20,142 bases of DNA, taken from a virus. The stretch is taken from the IMG/VR virus record IMGVR_UViG_3300020469_002793, positions 1 to 20,142 of that record; one strand, given 5' to 3'. Made by a program: the position numbers and the translations under genes. This document shows, one piece after another, positions 1-12,400 of the stretch. The notes beneath the pieces are model-generated. The model was given only the letters and a program-made list of their open reading frames with translations, was not told the origin of the DNA and made no database searches. Numbering within the stretch: the first letter of the stretch is position 1; each line of letters opens with the position of its first letter.

Positions 1-451
1 CTTTACAGACACATATATCGATGATAAGACTGGTAGGTTGATTATTTTTAGACTTAATAATACAGGAGAGGTTCAAATTGTCAATAATAATGCAGGGACT
101 GTCAAATATGACATCGGTGAAATTCTTATAGATACAATACGTATACTTTCAACTATTAAGTCAGATAACGTTGTTGAAATTGAGGCCATACCTGATTCTA
201 ATGATGTAATTGGACTAAAAGACCTTTATTTACAATTATCAATCTCACATAGTAATATAAGTTGTGTTGCAGATATAATTTCTACTGGTGCTGATACATC
301 AGGTGCTAATTACGTTTCAACATCAAGTTTCACAAATGGATCTAAAGTTCGTGGTGTTGCCATAACAGATACATCAACTATATCAACGACAACGACAACT
401 ACATCATCAACAACTACATCAACTTCATCATCATCCTCATCTAGTTACTAA
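1..451 (+). CDS. Baseplate wedge protein, gp6-like, C-terminal fragment (5' end outside window)
   Basis: The frame is open from the first base (first full codon at position 2), so this is the last 149 residues of a longer protein; the TTG at 38 is not a credible start. It ends with TAA at 449-451. The segment is beta-rich and holds DTYIDDKTGRL near its beginning, NAGTVKYDIGEI in the middle and DSNDVIGLKDLYL after it. I associate these phrases with the C-terminus of gp6-type wedge proteins of marine T4-like phages; that is recollection, not a search. Position supports it: the gene lies directly before a gp7-like and a gp8 gene, as in T4 (6-7-8). In T4, gp6 dimers form the continuous inner ring that joins the wedges. 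The last 25 or so residues are almost only Thr and Ser, ending in Tyr, and look disordered. Alternative: another late structural protein. Confidence 0.6.
   Translation, partial: FTDTYIDDKTGRLIIFRLNNTGEVQIVNNNAGTVKYDIGEILIDTIRILSTIKSDNVVEIEAIPDSNDVIGLKDLYLQLSISHSNISCVADIISTGADTSGANYVSTSSFTNGSKVRGVAITDTSTISTTTTTTSSTTTSTSSSSSSSY
370..448 (+). repeat. Low-complexity Thr/Ser codon tract
   Basis: Imperfect trinucleotide repeats of ACA/ACT/ACG and TCA/TCC/TCT encode the Thr-Ser tail of the gp6-like protein, starting around the codons for TSTIST and ending just before the stop. Mixed third positions argue against recent pure slippage and for selection on the amino acids. Length variation between relatives would be expected. 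Confidence 0.8.
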
Positions 452-462
452 ATTAATCAATA

Positions 463-3400
463 ATGGGTATAGACACCGCAGCCAAGAAGGTTCAGATTAA
501 TAAACTTGTCAGAAGTCAAGTACCTTCTTTTGTAGCCGAAGATAATCCTTTATTCGTTGATTTTTTAAAACAATATTACATTAGTGAAGAGAGTAAAGGT
601 AAGTCAATTGATATTATTACTAACTTTAATGATTATCAGAAGGCTGACACATATTCAGAAAATTATAATTTAATTGGATTTACAACATGTACGAGTCTTG
701 TAAATTCATATGATGCAACAATCAATGTAAGTTCAACTGATGGTTGGCCTGATGATTATGGATTGTTGAAAATTGATGATGAAATTATTACATATACAGG
801 TATTACATCTACATCATTTACTGGATGTGTAAGAGGATTCTCTGGTGTTGATAATTTAAAGTCACCAACTAATCCTGAGTCTCTAGTATTTTCAACATCA
901 AATGCAAGTAAACATGAGAATACATCTAAAGTTGTTAATTTAAGTAATTTATTTTTACAGGAATTCTGGGAAAAAACAAAAGAATTGTTTATGCCTGGAT
1001 TTGAAGATAGAAATTTACATGCAAAAGTAGATAAAGCTAATTTCCTACGTCAAGCAAAAGATTTTTATGCGTCAAAAGGAACTGATGAAGCCATAAAGAT
1101 TCTTTTCGGTGTTTTATTTGATAGTCGTGCTGAAGTTATAAAACCAATAGAATATCTATTTGCACCATCAGATGCTGACTATGTAAAGACTAATGATTTA
1201 ATTGTAGAACGTCTTAGTGGAAATGCTGACAACGTAGTTGGCCAGACGTTATTTCAGACTGATAATACAGCTACAAGTGGATCTATTTTTAATGTTCAGT
1301 ACTTTCCAAGAGAAGGTAGAAACTATTATATAATCAGTTTAAGTAAAGGATCAATAGTTGGAACATTTGAACCAACAGGATCATCATCATTAGTTAATCC
1401 TGTATCAATAGGAACAACAGTTATTACAGTTGATTCTACACTTGGATTCCCAGAAGATGGAGTTGTGTATGTCGGAGCTGGTTTAACAGTTGGTATTGCA
1501 ACTTATACAAGTAAATCTTCTACACAATTCTTTGGAGTTTCTGGAATATCATCAAGTTATACTGATAGCGACTTTATAAGATCATCTAAAACAGTATTTG
1601 CATATGAAAATGGAGATGTAAACAAACCAGTTTATTTCAGATTAACAAACGTAGCTAGTAGTGCTGATTTAAGTGATGTTGGATTCTTAAAAGCTGATGA
1701 TGTTATTGTGCCAAGACAACTTGGAAAAGTATCTGATTCATCAAATTATAACTTAAACAGCTGGGTAGATAATATAAAAACAAAAACTGATGTTGCTAGA
1801 GATATTGCAACTAATACATCTAAAGTTAATTCTAATAGTAATGTAGTTACAACCGCAGCTCCACACCTTTTAAGTATTGATGATTCTGTAGTTTTACTTG
1901 ACATAACTGGAGATGATCAAACTCCTGATAATATTTCTGGTACAGTTCTTGATGTTTATAATGATAAAGAATTTAGATTAGTTATAACTTCAGGTCAATT
2001 TGATACCTCCAAACTTTACAAAGTTCAAAGACAATTAAATTTTGCGAAAAGCACTAATAATCAATTAGGAGTAGAAAAGTTTGTTGCAGATGTGCAAAAC
2101 ACATATATCTCTAGAGATAATACTGAGGTTTATGTTACTGCTGGATCTTTACCAAGTTATGAAATAGTTGCAACCAATAGAAGTAAAACATTTACGTCAT
2201 CAGCTCCTGAATTTAATTCAAATGTTGATGGTGTTACAGATAATATTACAATTGTAGGTCATAACTTTATTAATGGTGAATTGGTTAGATATTCCCCTGC
2301 AGATACAACATTAACATTTGATGCAAATAGAGTAGTTGGATTAGATACTGGATCAATATATGCGGTTAAAAAGGTCAGTGATGATGTTATTCAGTTATCA
2401 CGAAGTGTTCCTGATGTAGCTGCTGATAAAGTAATTTCTATTGTTGGAATTGGTAGTACAACTACACATGAATTAGTTCCTAGTGATTTAGCTGGAAAAA
2501 ATGTTAAACATCAAAACTTCTTAAGAAAGTTTCCTGTAACACCAGAGCCAAGTGACGTTGATAGATCATTACAGAATGAACCAGTTGGAATGTTTTTAAA
2601 TGGTGTTGAAATTTTATCAAATCAGTCTGGTGATAGTGTTCATTTTGGAAGAATAAATCATATTGATGTAGAGAGTGGTGGAAGTGGTTATGATTTAATT
2701 ACACCTCCTAATATACATATATCTGATAATGTTGGAACAGGTGCAACTGCTTATGCTGTTATTGAAGCTGACTTTAAAGGTATAGAAGTTATATCTGGTG
2801 GTTATGATATAAAGACTGTACCAAATGTAGTGATAACAGGTGGTAATGGTCAAGGTGCAACTGCAAGTGCTAGACTAAAGGCTACTAGAAATTCTAGACT
2901 GTTTAACGCTAAAGATGATGTTAATATTGGTAATGATAGAATTACTTTTTCTTCTGATCATTTATTCTTTGATGGTGAATCAGTTGTCTATGAAAAATCA
3001 ACATTAGATGCTGTTGTAGGTGGTCTTGTTGATAAATCTATCTATTTTGTGAATAAAGTTAGTGATACTCAAATTAGTCTCACAAACACCTTTGAAGACG
3101 CTGTGGCGGGTACAAACATTATTAATATCACTGGTGTATCTAAAGGTAGCCATAAATTTACATCAACTGTTTTTAGAAATGTTTTAGATAAAATTATAGT
3201 TGAAAATCCAGGCTCTGGATATTCTAATAGAAAAGTTTTAGTTAATTCAACACAACATCCACCTAGTTCATATTTTGCAAGAGATAGTGTTAACAATGGA
3301 ATTAATATATCCAATAATTATATCTACTTTAAAAATCATGGATTTAAATCAGGAGAAACTGTAGAGTATAACCACACAGGTACTACTATAGGTGGTTTAC

Positions 3401-6400
3401 ATACAACTCAAAATTATCAAGTTATTGTATTAGACGAAAATAAATTCCGTGTCTGTAGCGCTGGTATTGGAACTACAACTACAACGGTAAATTACTTTAA
3501 AGGTAGATATGTAGATTTAAGTTCAGTGGGTGTAGGAACTCATACCTTTAAATATCCAGATATATCTGTAAGTTTACAAACCACATCTGGAGTAGCTGTT
3601 ACTGCAACATCAGCACCTGTTATTAGACCATTATGCCATGGATCTATTACTGATGTGTATCTAACAAACGATGGTGTTGGTTATGGATCAAGTGATACTC
3701 TTAATGCACACAGAAGACCTTTAGTTACTGTTTCTAATGGTCAAGATGCATTAATAACACTTGGTATAACTGATGGTGGAATTACTGGTGCATTTGTTAA
3801 GATTAAGGGAAAGGGATATGTTTCTCCTCCTGAGTTAATTGTAGAGGGTGAAGGAAAATATGCAAAACTTTTATCTAATGTTGCAAGTGATGGATCATTA
3901 TCTACTGTAAATATCATTGATAGTGGTAAAGACTACACAGAACAACCTGCGACCACTGTGAGGGTCAAACAGCAGGGTTCTGGCGCTGTTTTCAGAGCGG
4001 ACTTAACACAATGGAAAACTACAACATTAAAGAGATATCAATCACATATCAACCAAAATGATGATGGTATTATTGTATCAAGTCAAAACCCAGAATATGA
4101 GGCTAAATTTGCATCAACATATCTTCCAAGAAAATTAAGATTGAAGTTAGATGATAACATATTTGTTGATATTAACGGTCAATTAAAAGAAAATACAACA
4201 CTATCACACTCTCCAATTGTTGGTTGGGCTTATGATGGAGCTCCAATTTATGGCCCGTATGGACATAACACATCTACTGGAGGTACTATTCGTAGATTGA
4301 TTTCAAGTTACACTGTTAATTTAAAATCAAATAGACCATCAGTATCAAACTTTGTTTTAGGATCATTTATAGAAGACTATGATTATACAGCTGATGGAGA
4401 TCTTGATAAGTATAATGGTAGATTTTGTAAAACACCTGAGTTTCCAAATGGTGTTTATGCTTACTTCTGTACTATCCAAGATGCAGATGGATCTTTATCA
4501 CCATTCATTGGATCTAGAGAACCATCATTCCCATATGTGTTGAATGGATTTAAATTTAAGAAAGTAGAAACTAATGGACAACCGTTGACTCTACAAGATA
4601 TGCCAATATTGAATAGTGGTAATATATTGAGAAATACACTACCATACAAACTTGGATTCTTATCATCTGATTATGATTATCTTGTTTCTAAAAATATAGA
4701 TGATACTGAACTCCTTGTAAAGACAATAGCTACTAGTGGTATTGGATCTGTTAATATATTATCACCTGGCATAGATTATAAAGTAAGAGATAGAATTTCA
4801 TTCAATAATAGTGAAAGTGGTGGTAGAGGTGCAAGTGCAAAAGTTAAAACACTTGTTGGAAAAGGTGTAACTGAGATCAATTACAATACAACCACTGTTG
4901 ATCATATTGCATTTGATTTCAAAAATGAATTAGGTGTTGGTATTGCATCTACATGTCATGGTTTACAAAATAATGATTTAGTTAATATATCTGGTATAGG
5001 AACTGGTGAAATGAGATTCCTTGAAGGCCCAAGAACAATTGGTGTGGCTTCAATTACTTCTTTCTTATCAGTTGGAATTAGTAGTGTACAACTTACAGGA
5101 GATTCTACTTTTATAAAGTTAACTGATGTAGTTGGAGGAAAAAATAAGGAGGATGATATTGCAGTTGGCGACTGGTTAGTTATAGGTGATAATGAAGAGA
5201 AAGTTAAAGTTTTGCAAATAGATACAACATTAAACAGATATAGAGTTTTAAGACAAAGTGGTATTACAACATTCCATAGAGCGGGTCAAAGATTATCTAT
5301 AGATCAGAGAAGATTCACATTCTCAGTTGGCATCAATACTAACTTAAATGTTATACGTAATCAGTTAGTTGCATTTAACCCACAGAATAGTATTGGTGTT
5401 GGAACTGGATTAGTCTCAGTTGCAAATCCTGTAGGTTCAGGAAATACAAATGTTGTAAGAGTTAAATCTTTAAACAATACTGTTCTTGCAGATCATGATA
5501 CCCCACCTCATACAGGACAGCCTGGAAGTAATGCTGATAATGCAATTTCAATCCCAAATCATGGTTTATTATCAGGACAAAGATTAAAATATGAAAGTGG
5601 TAAAGGAACACCATTAGTTGTTTCTAATGCTGTTGGATTAGGAAACTCTTTTGCACTTACTGATGGCCAATATGTTTATGCAGTTAAGAAGAGTAATGAT
5701 TTATTAGGTATAACCACAACAAGAACTGGTATTGGTAGTACATCTACATCACTTTACATTGTAACTATAGTTAATGGTAATAAAGAAGATCATACATTTG
5801 AAACAACAAACGAACAACATATAGGATCTCTCGATAGATATGATGTTATTGTACATACATCATCGGGTCATGAACTAAGAACTAAAGATGAGATTACAGT
5901 TGACATTGCACCTAATACTCTTGTTAATAAAACAATTGAATATGATACTACCGCAAGAAAAACAATTGTAGATCCAAAATATGTTAACAGTAGTGCAGTA
6001 TCTACATCTAATTCTACAATAACATTAGTTGATCATGGATATAAAGATGGTGATAAGATTCTTTATTCTATTACCGCTGGAGCTACTGCAATAACCCCAC
6101 TTGTTGATAGAGGAGAATATTATGTTAAGAGATTGAGTTCTAATTCATTTAGATTATTTGATAACAGAAAAGATTCCGTAAGTATTCCAAATGCGTTTAT
6201 AAACATAACCAATATAGGAGCTGGAGTACATAGATTTGCAAGAATAAACCCACCAATTCAAGCACTAAGAGGTGAGACAATTGGTTTCGCTGTATCTGAT
6301 ACATCATTAGCTGATTTTAAACTTGAGTTCTATAAAGATGAAAACTTTACCAATAAATTTGATGGTGTTGGTATCTCAACAGAGATAGTAAGATCTGGAG

Positions 6401-9400
6401 TATCTGGAGCTAGTGGATCTACTGTTAAAGTAAAATTAACAGATAATATTCAATTACCACTATGGTATAAACTTGTTCCTACAACTCTTGATACCATTGG
6501 TGTTTCAAAGAGAGATTCTGAACAAGATGAACAGGTTGTAAATGGATCGAAGATAACAATTGATCCTAGCATATATGCTGGTAATTTTGGAATTACGACT
6601 ACAGGAATAACATCATTTACGTATCAAGTAGGAAATAAACCAGAAATAAGTTCATATAAATCATCAGGAATTACTACGTTCAGATATCTAACATCATCTC
6701 GTAATGCGAGTGGTGGTATTAATGAAATATCTGTTGATTTCCCAGGCGTAGATTATATCAAGAATCCTGGCATCAATACTATAAAAACAGTATCTGGAAG
6801 AGATGCCGATATTCGTATGTTTGATGATTTTATTGGCCGTGCTGGATACAAAGAAATTGTAAAAATAGGATACGATTACCCAACTGATAAATCTCTAAGT
6901 CCTAGAGCTGATACTCCTGTTACAGTAACAGTTCAAAATAACTTTGCAATTGCATCTATTGGTATTGAAACAGCTGGAAAAAATTATAGTACTGCACCAG
7001 ATATATTCTTCCCAGTTAGACCAAATGCAGAAACCGAAGCTACTCTTGATGGAACAGGTATTGGATCTGTAAGAATTATAAACGACAGTCTAACAGCATT
7101 TGATTTATTCCCAAATCCACCAAGAATTATTGCAATTAATAATAGTAATGGTGTTGGTATTGTTACTGCCACATCAAATGGTGCAACACAATTTCTTACA
7201 ATTAAGAGTCCTTTAGGTGGTTGGAGACCAGAAGCTCATAGGTTAGGAACTAATTTCCCGTTTGCAGTTGGTGATCAAATATTTGTTGAGAACGTAAACA
7301 TCAAAGGTCATCCAGTGATTGTTGATGGTGAAGAAACATTCCCCGAACCAGTACCTAGTACTGATCCACGTACATATGCAGATAATGCTATAGCTGGATA
7401 TAATTCCAACATGTACGACTTTAATTTCTTTACAATTACTGCAAGAAATATAACAGATTCTAAAATTCAATATAGTCTTACTGGTATTGGTAGTACAGGT
7501 GGTTTCTTTGATTCTGTAAACAGTGCTGGTAGAATTATTAAGAAGGAAGATTTACCTACATTTAATGTAACATTTGAACATAGAAATTTTGTTAATGGTG
7601 AATCTGTAATATTCGCAGATGGATCTACAGAAGGTAACATTGTTAAGAATGAAGGATGGGATCCATCCACAAATTCATTTAGATTAGAAAACTTAACTAG
7701 AACTCCATATGTTGGCGATACTATTATAGGTAAGATATCTAAAGCTAGCGGAAAGGTAGTTGAATCTAAGTTTTATGAGAAATATTTTACATTGGGATTT
7801 AATGCAGAAAGGGAAAAAGGATGGCAGAAGAATACTGGTAAACCAAGTAATGATTTCCAGAAGTTACAAGATAGTGACTATTACCAAAACTTCTCATACT
7901 CCATTCAGAGTGAAGTTCAAGAAAAAGATTTTACAGATGCAGTAGATAGTATTGTTCATCCATCTGGATATAAAAATTTCTCTGATTTAGTTATAAAATC
8001 TACACCAACAGCTGGGTTTGGTAGAAGTACAAGTTTGATTGCAAGATCACCACAACAATCAACTGATTTGAAAGTTGATATTGATAATGTTCAGTCATTC
8101 TTTGTTAAAAATGATTTTGATTTTGCTACAGAAACAACTATATCTAATGGTTTATCTAAGTCTATAAATTTCCAAAACAGAAAACTTAGAAACTTATTAA
8201 GTGTTGCAACAGCTAAAGTTGAATTGATGGATGATATTAGTAATCAATTTACAGGTATTACAACAGATCCTAGTGGTGGTCAAATAGTTGGTGTAAGTTC
8301 ATTTAGACTCACATCACAGAGTGGTGCAGTTCCTTTATTCAATAAAATATTCAATCCTAATGCTCCAGATAGTAGACATATAACTGTTAACTCTGATACT
8401 ATTACAATTTTTAATCATGGGTTCCAGACTGGTGAAAGAATAAAGTATGATAATCATGGTAACACTAGTGTTGGAATTGATGCTACTAATCATGTTATAA
8501 GTGGATCATCAACCAACCTTATGCCACCTGAGTTATTTGTATTCTCTAGATTAGATAACAATAGATTTAAAGTTGCTGGGTTATCAACATCTACTACTGC
8601 GTTTAACATAAGAACTCTTGGAACTGGCACTGAACATTCATTCAGTACTATTAGTCCTGAAAATAAAACAATAATCCAGATTGATGGAATGATTCAATCA
8701 CCATTGACTAACAGAAGTGTTAATTTAGATTTAATTGATGCAGTGGGAGTTGGATCAACAACTCTTAAATTACAGGCTAGTGCAAACGTTGGTCTCACTA
8801 CTGTAAAATTAAATGATATTCTTCAGATTGATAATGAGTTCTTTAGAGTTAGAACAGTTGGTTTTGGATCTACAAACGCAGTTTCGGTTGATCGTGGATT
8901 CCTTGGTAGTACAGTAGCTTCTCATGCTGCAAATGCTGTACCTCAAATGAAGGGTGGTAACTTTAGAATTGATAAAGATGTTATATTTTTTGCAACACCA
9001 CCATTTGGCCCAACAGGGCCTACTGGTGTCAGTACACAATCAACATTTAGTGGTAGAGTATTTAATAGAAAAGATGTTACTCGAAACTTTGTATTTGATG
9101 ACATATCACATAAATTTACTGGATCTGTTGCAACAGGAAAAACATTTACTTTAACTCAGGGTGGATCAGATACTACAGGTATTGTTACTACAACTAGTGG
9201 AACTGGTGGTAGTGATGAAGTTATTAACTACGGCGTATTTTTAATTAATGGTATCTTCCAAAGACCAACTGTTGATTATGATATAGTTGCAAGATCGACT
9301 GCGCCAAATATCGGTGTTGGTGCATCTATTATATTCACTGGTGATAATCTATTTGATCTACCTAGAGGTGGTAAAGTTGATCAAGTCGATCCCGTTACTC

Positions 9401-12400
9401 TTGGTCAAAACTATCAACCACGAGTACGTGCAGGGGCATCGGCAGTTGTTAATCCAGCTGGATCTATACAAAGTGTAAGTATGTTGTCTGCTGGTTCAGG
9501 ATATTTTTCAGGATCATTCAATATAGAAATTCAAAATCCATTAGGTGTAGGATCAACTGCTATTTTGACAGCCACTGTTGGAACTGGTAATAGTGCAGGG
9601 ATGATCACAGGTATTACTACTGTAAGTGGTGGTACTGGATATTCTACACAATTCCCTCCAATAATAAAAGTAGGTATTGCAACTGGATACACGGACTTAT
9701 CTGTGACAGGTGGATCTGGTTCTGGATTAAGAGTTGACGCTCTAATTGGATCTGGTGGAACTGTTATTGGATTTGATATATCAAAAAGAGGTTTTGGATA
9801 TAAAAATGGTGAAATATTAACAGTTCAAGGTATTCCTTTTAGAGTTGGTGTTTCAACATCACCTTTTACTTTAACTATCAAGACAACTATTGATGATCAG
9901 TTTGCAGGGTTTAGTTTTGGTCAATTAGTTCCACTTGATGATTTTTCTGCAGAGTTTAATGGAGCTAAAAAGACATTCGTATTAACTAAGACTATATTAA
10001 CTAAGGATGTTGTTAGTATTATTTCTTTAGACACTTCTATAGATGTTACAAATAATCTTTTAATATTCATAAACGATGTATTACAACAACCTGGCCAAAA
10101 CTACAGTTTGGAAGGTGGTAGTATACTTAGATTTGTTGAACCACCAAAAGGTGGAAGTAAATTACAAGTCCTATTCTTTAGAGGTGGTAATCAGGACATT
10201 GAAGCTTTGAATCCAGTTAAAACTGTTAAAGTTGGTGATAAACTTCAACTATTACAAGATTTACAAGTTCCAAATCAAAGTGATCGTGTTGTTTCTGAAA
10301 TAACTGAGGTTAGTGAAGTAGATACCCCTCCTTATGGTGGTGGTGGAATTAGTACTAATCCTAGTTTGGTTAGAGTTATTTCTTGGAAGAAACAAGAAAA
10401 AGATCTTGTTGTCGATGGATTACCCATTGCAAAAGATAGACCACTTCAAGTTGGTAACTTCTATCCTAGTGCAAGACTAATAAGAAACGTAGGAACAAGT
10501 TCTGTAACAACATATGTTGATAATGCGTTCCCATTCTTCAGTGCTTATGATAATAGAACAGATATTGATGGTATACCTGGCCAAGTAGAGATTATTAATA
10601 CACAAGAAATTAATGTTGCAACTGGTTTAGCTACAGTTTCTACTGGAGGTAAAGTCACTTCTATAACTGTCACAAATGGTGGATCTGGATATGAAAATAT
10701 TCCTACAGTATCAATAGCTAATTTCAATAGATTACAATCTGGAATAGACAGTAGTAGATTTGAAACCATTCCTCTTACTGAAGAAGTTGGTAGAACTTGG
10801 AATAAGATAACTGCCCCTGCAGACATTAGTTACAATGACATTGATTATACTCCTGAAGGTGTGTTTGTGGCTGTTGGAAGCACCTCTGGTATTCATACAT
10901 CTACGGATGGAAATAATTGGACTGTTTCAACTACAGGAACATTTGGAACATTCAAAGGTGTAGTTGGACTTTCATCTGAAGTTGTGGCTGTAGGTGGTGG
11001 TGGAACTATCGCAAGAAGTACAAATGCTGCATCGACTTTTGGAATAACAACCATCTACTCAAGAAAACAGGTTGGTTTCATTCCAAGTTATACACCTAGA
11101 AATATATCACAGAGTTTAAATGCAGCTGCTGTAGGATCATACTTATTCCCTAACGCACTAACAGGTATTGGTACAACTGTACCATATGAGAGGGTAGTTG
11201 TAGTTGGTGCTGCTGGAACTATTCTTTATACAGAACCAGGCCTAGCGGGACTTACATCATCATTTGTTATATCAAACAAGTTTGCAACTCAAGATTTTCA
11301 TGGTGTTGCTTATAATGATGGAACGTTTGTTGCTGTTGGTAATAATGGATCAATCTATAGATCAACAGATGGGGAAACATGGGCTGGTGTAACTACTACA
11401 TCAATTACTACTAATTTGAAAGGTATCGCTTATGGTTCTGACAAATGGATTGCAGTCGGAGCTGCAGGAACTATTATCTCATCTGGAGATGATGGTTTAA
11501 ATTGGTCAGTGGTAGGTGCTGGTGGAACATTCCAGTTAAATGGAGTTCATTATCAAAATAATGTTTGGTTAGCTGTTGGTGGTGCTGGAATGGCTATGAA
11601 TTCCTCAGATGGTTCAACTTGGTATAAAAAACATGTAGTTGCTGCAGGGACTCCATTAGGAGCTCAATTAAATGCAGTGACCTATGGTGACAATAAGATG
11701 GTTGCAGTGGGTATTCAGTCAAGTCTTGTTTGGAGTGGATATGAAAAAGTTGGTGCAGCTGCAACTGCAACAGTTGGTGCTGGTGGTACAATCAGTGCAA
11801 TAACTGTGAATGAAGGTGGATTTGGATACACACCAAATAGTAATCCTACAGTCCTATTAGGTCAGGAAGTCGTGACTCGTGAAAAATGTAATACAGTAAA
11901 CGTAACTGGTGATTATGGAGTGGTTGTTGGTGTTGCGGTAAGTGCTAGTGGTTCTAACAGTCGTGCGACTCTTAATTTATCATTAGATGCTGATGTTTTC
12001 CTCAATCAAGCTGCATTTGGTAATATATCTAAAACAGGATTAGTTATTGGTGATTACTTTGTTCTTAAAAATTCTGTATTTGGTACTGGTGTAACTTCAA
12101 TTGATAAAGATGGTAATAATGTTGGTGTAGGAACCAGCTTTGCTGATAACATATATAAGGTTGAGGAAATTGTAACTTCCAACACTGGTATTGTTACTGT
12201 ATTTTGTAATATAAACTCAACAACTGGTATCACACCAATTACTGGGTCAAAACTCGGTGATTATAGTTTTGGTAAATTAACCAATTTAACAAGATCAACT
12301 ACTGATCCAAAAGTATTCAATATTAATAGTACTAATGGTTATACTGGGATAACGACTGCTCCTGAAGTCAGACGTATCAATCCTTTAGCTATAACTTATA

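Larger units (their letters stand above)
709..8910 (+). repeat. Repeat family C: 'GFP..G.. I..E.I.Y' beta modules (3 copies)
   Basis: Copies lie at about 709-852 (VSSTDGWPDDYG, then DDEIITYTG and CVRGFSG), 1411-1554 (VDSTLGFPEDG, then IATYTS and FGVSG) and 8746-8910 (LNDILQIDNEFFRVRTV, then VDRGFLGS). The shared plan is a beta strand ending in V.ST.G, a turn, I..E...Y, then T.F..V.RG. The span given covers all copies; the sequence between them is other modules. Copies are divergent at DNA level, so the duplications are old. Confidence 0.55.
2641..11865 (+). repeat. Repeat family B: 'GGSGY' glycine-rich modules in the giant gene
   Basis: Recurrent units have the plan I-x-x-V-x-V-x-x-G-G-x-G-Y, then P-x-V-x-I and a G-x-G-A-x-A segment. 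They lie at about 2641-2772, 2776-2886, 3172-3260, 3640-4005 (three or so), 4744-4880, 6712-6820, 6940-7170, 9460-9840 (three), 10648-10740 and 11750-11865. Clear cores are VESGGSGY, LSAGSGY, VSGGTGY, VTNGGSGY and VNEGGFGY. The same module occurs in the next two genes. The fold is inferred to be short beta-hairpin or beta-prism-like units. Confidence 0.7.

Noticed and set aside
38-40. TTG at 38 as a start for the first gene
   Set aside because: The frame stays open to the window edge, with matching protein sequence (DTYIDDKTGR) before it, so the gene begins upstream.
370-448. CRISPR-like or regulatory tandem repeat
   Set aside because: It is in-frame Thr/Ser coding sequence with irregular units and no spacers.
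7760-7945. Short + strand frames within the giant gene (also 8954-9154 and 9287-9478)
   Set aside because: They are in another frame of a continuous gene whose own frame shows repeats and domains across these positions; no ribosome binding site and no family resemblance.
9000-9030. Collagen-like Gly-x-y stretch (FGPTGPTG)
   Set aside because: Only two or three triplets, far too short for a collagen-like fibre segment.
10545-10826. 93-codon minus-strand reading frame, and similar minus-strand frames at 3069-3314, 15513-15767, 16236-16466 and 17703-17933
   Set aside because: They lie wholly inside clearly coding + strand genes, have no recognisable domains, and look like by-products of the Gly/Ser/Thr-rich codon pattern.
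10798-11750. Sialidase enzyme
   Set aside because: Asp-boxes are present, but no FRIP-type motif or catalytic Arg/Tyr/Asp set could be seen; Asp-boxes alone mark the propeller fold only.
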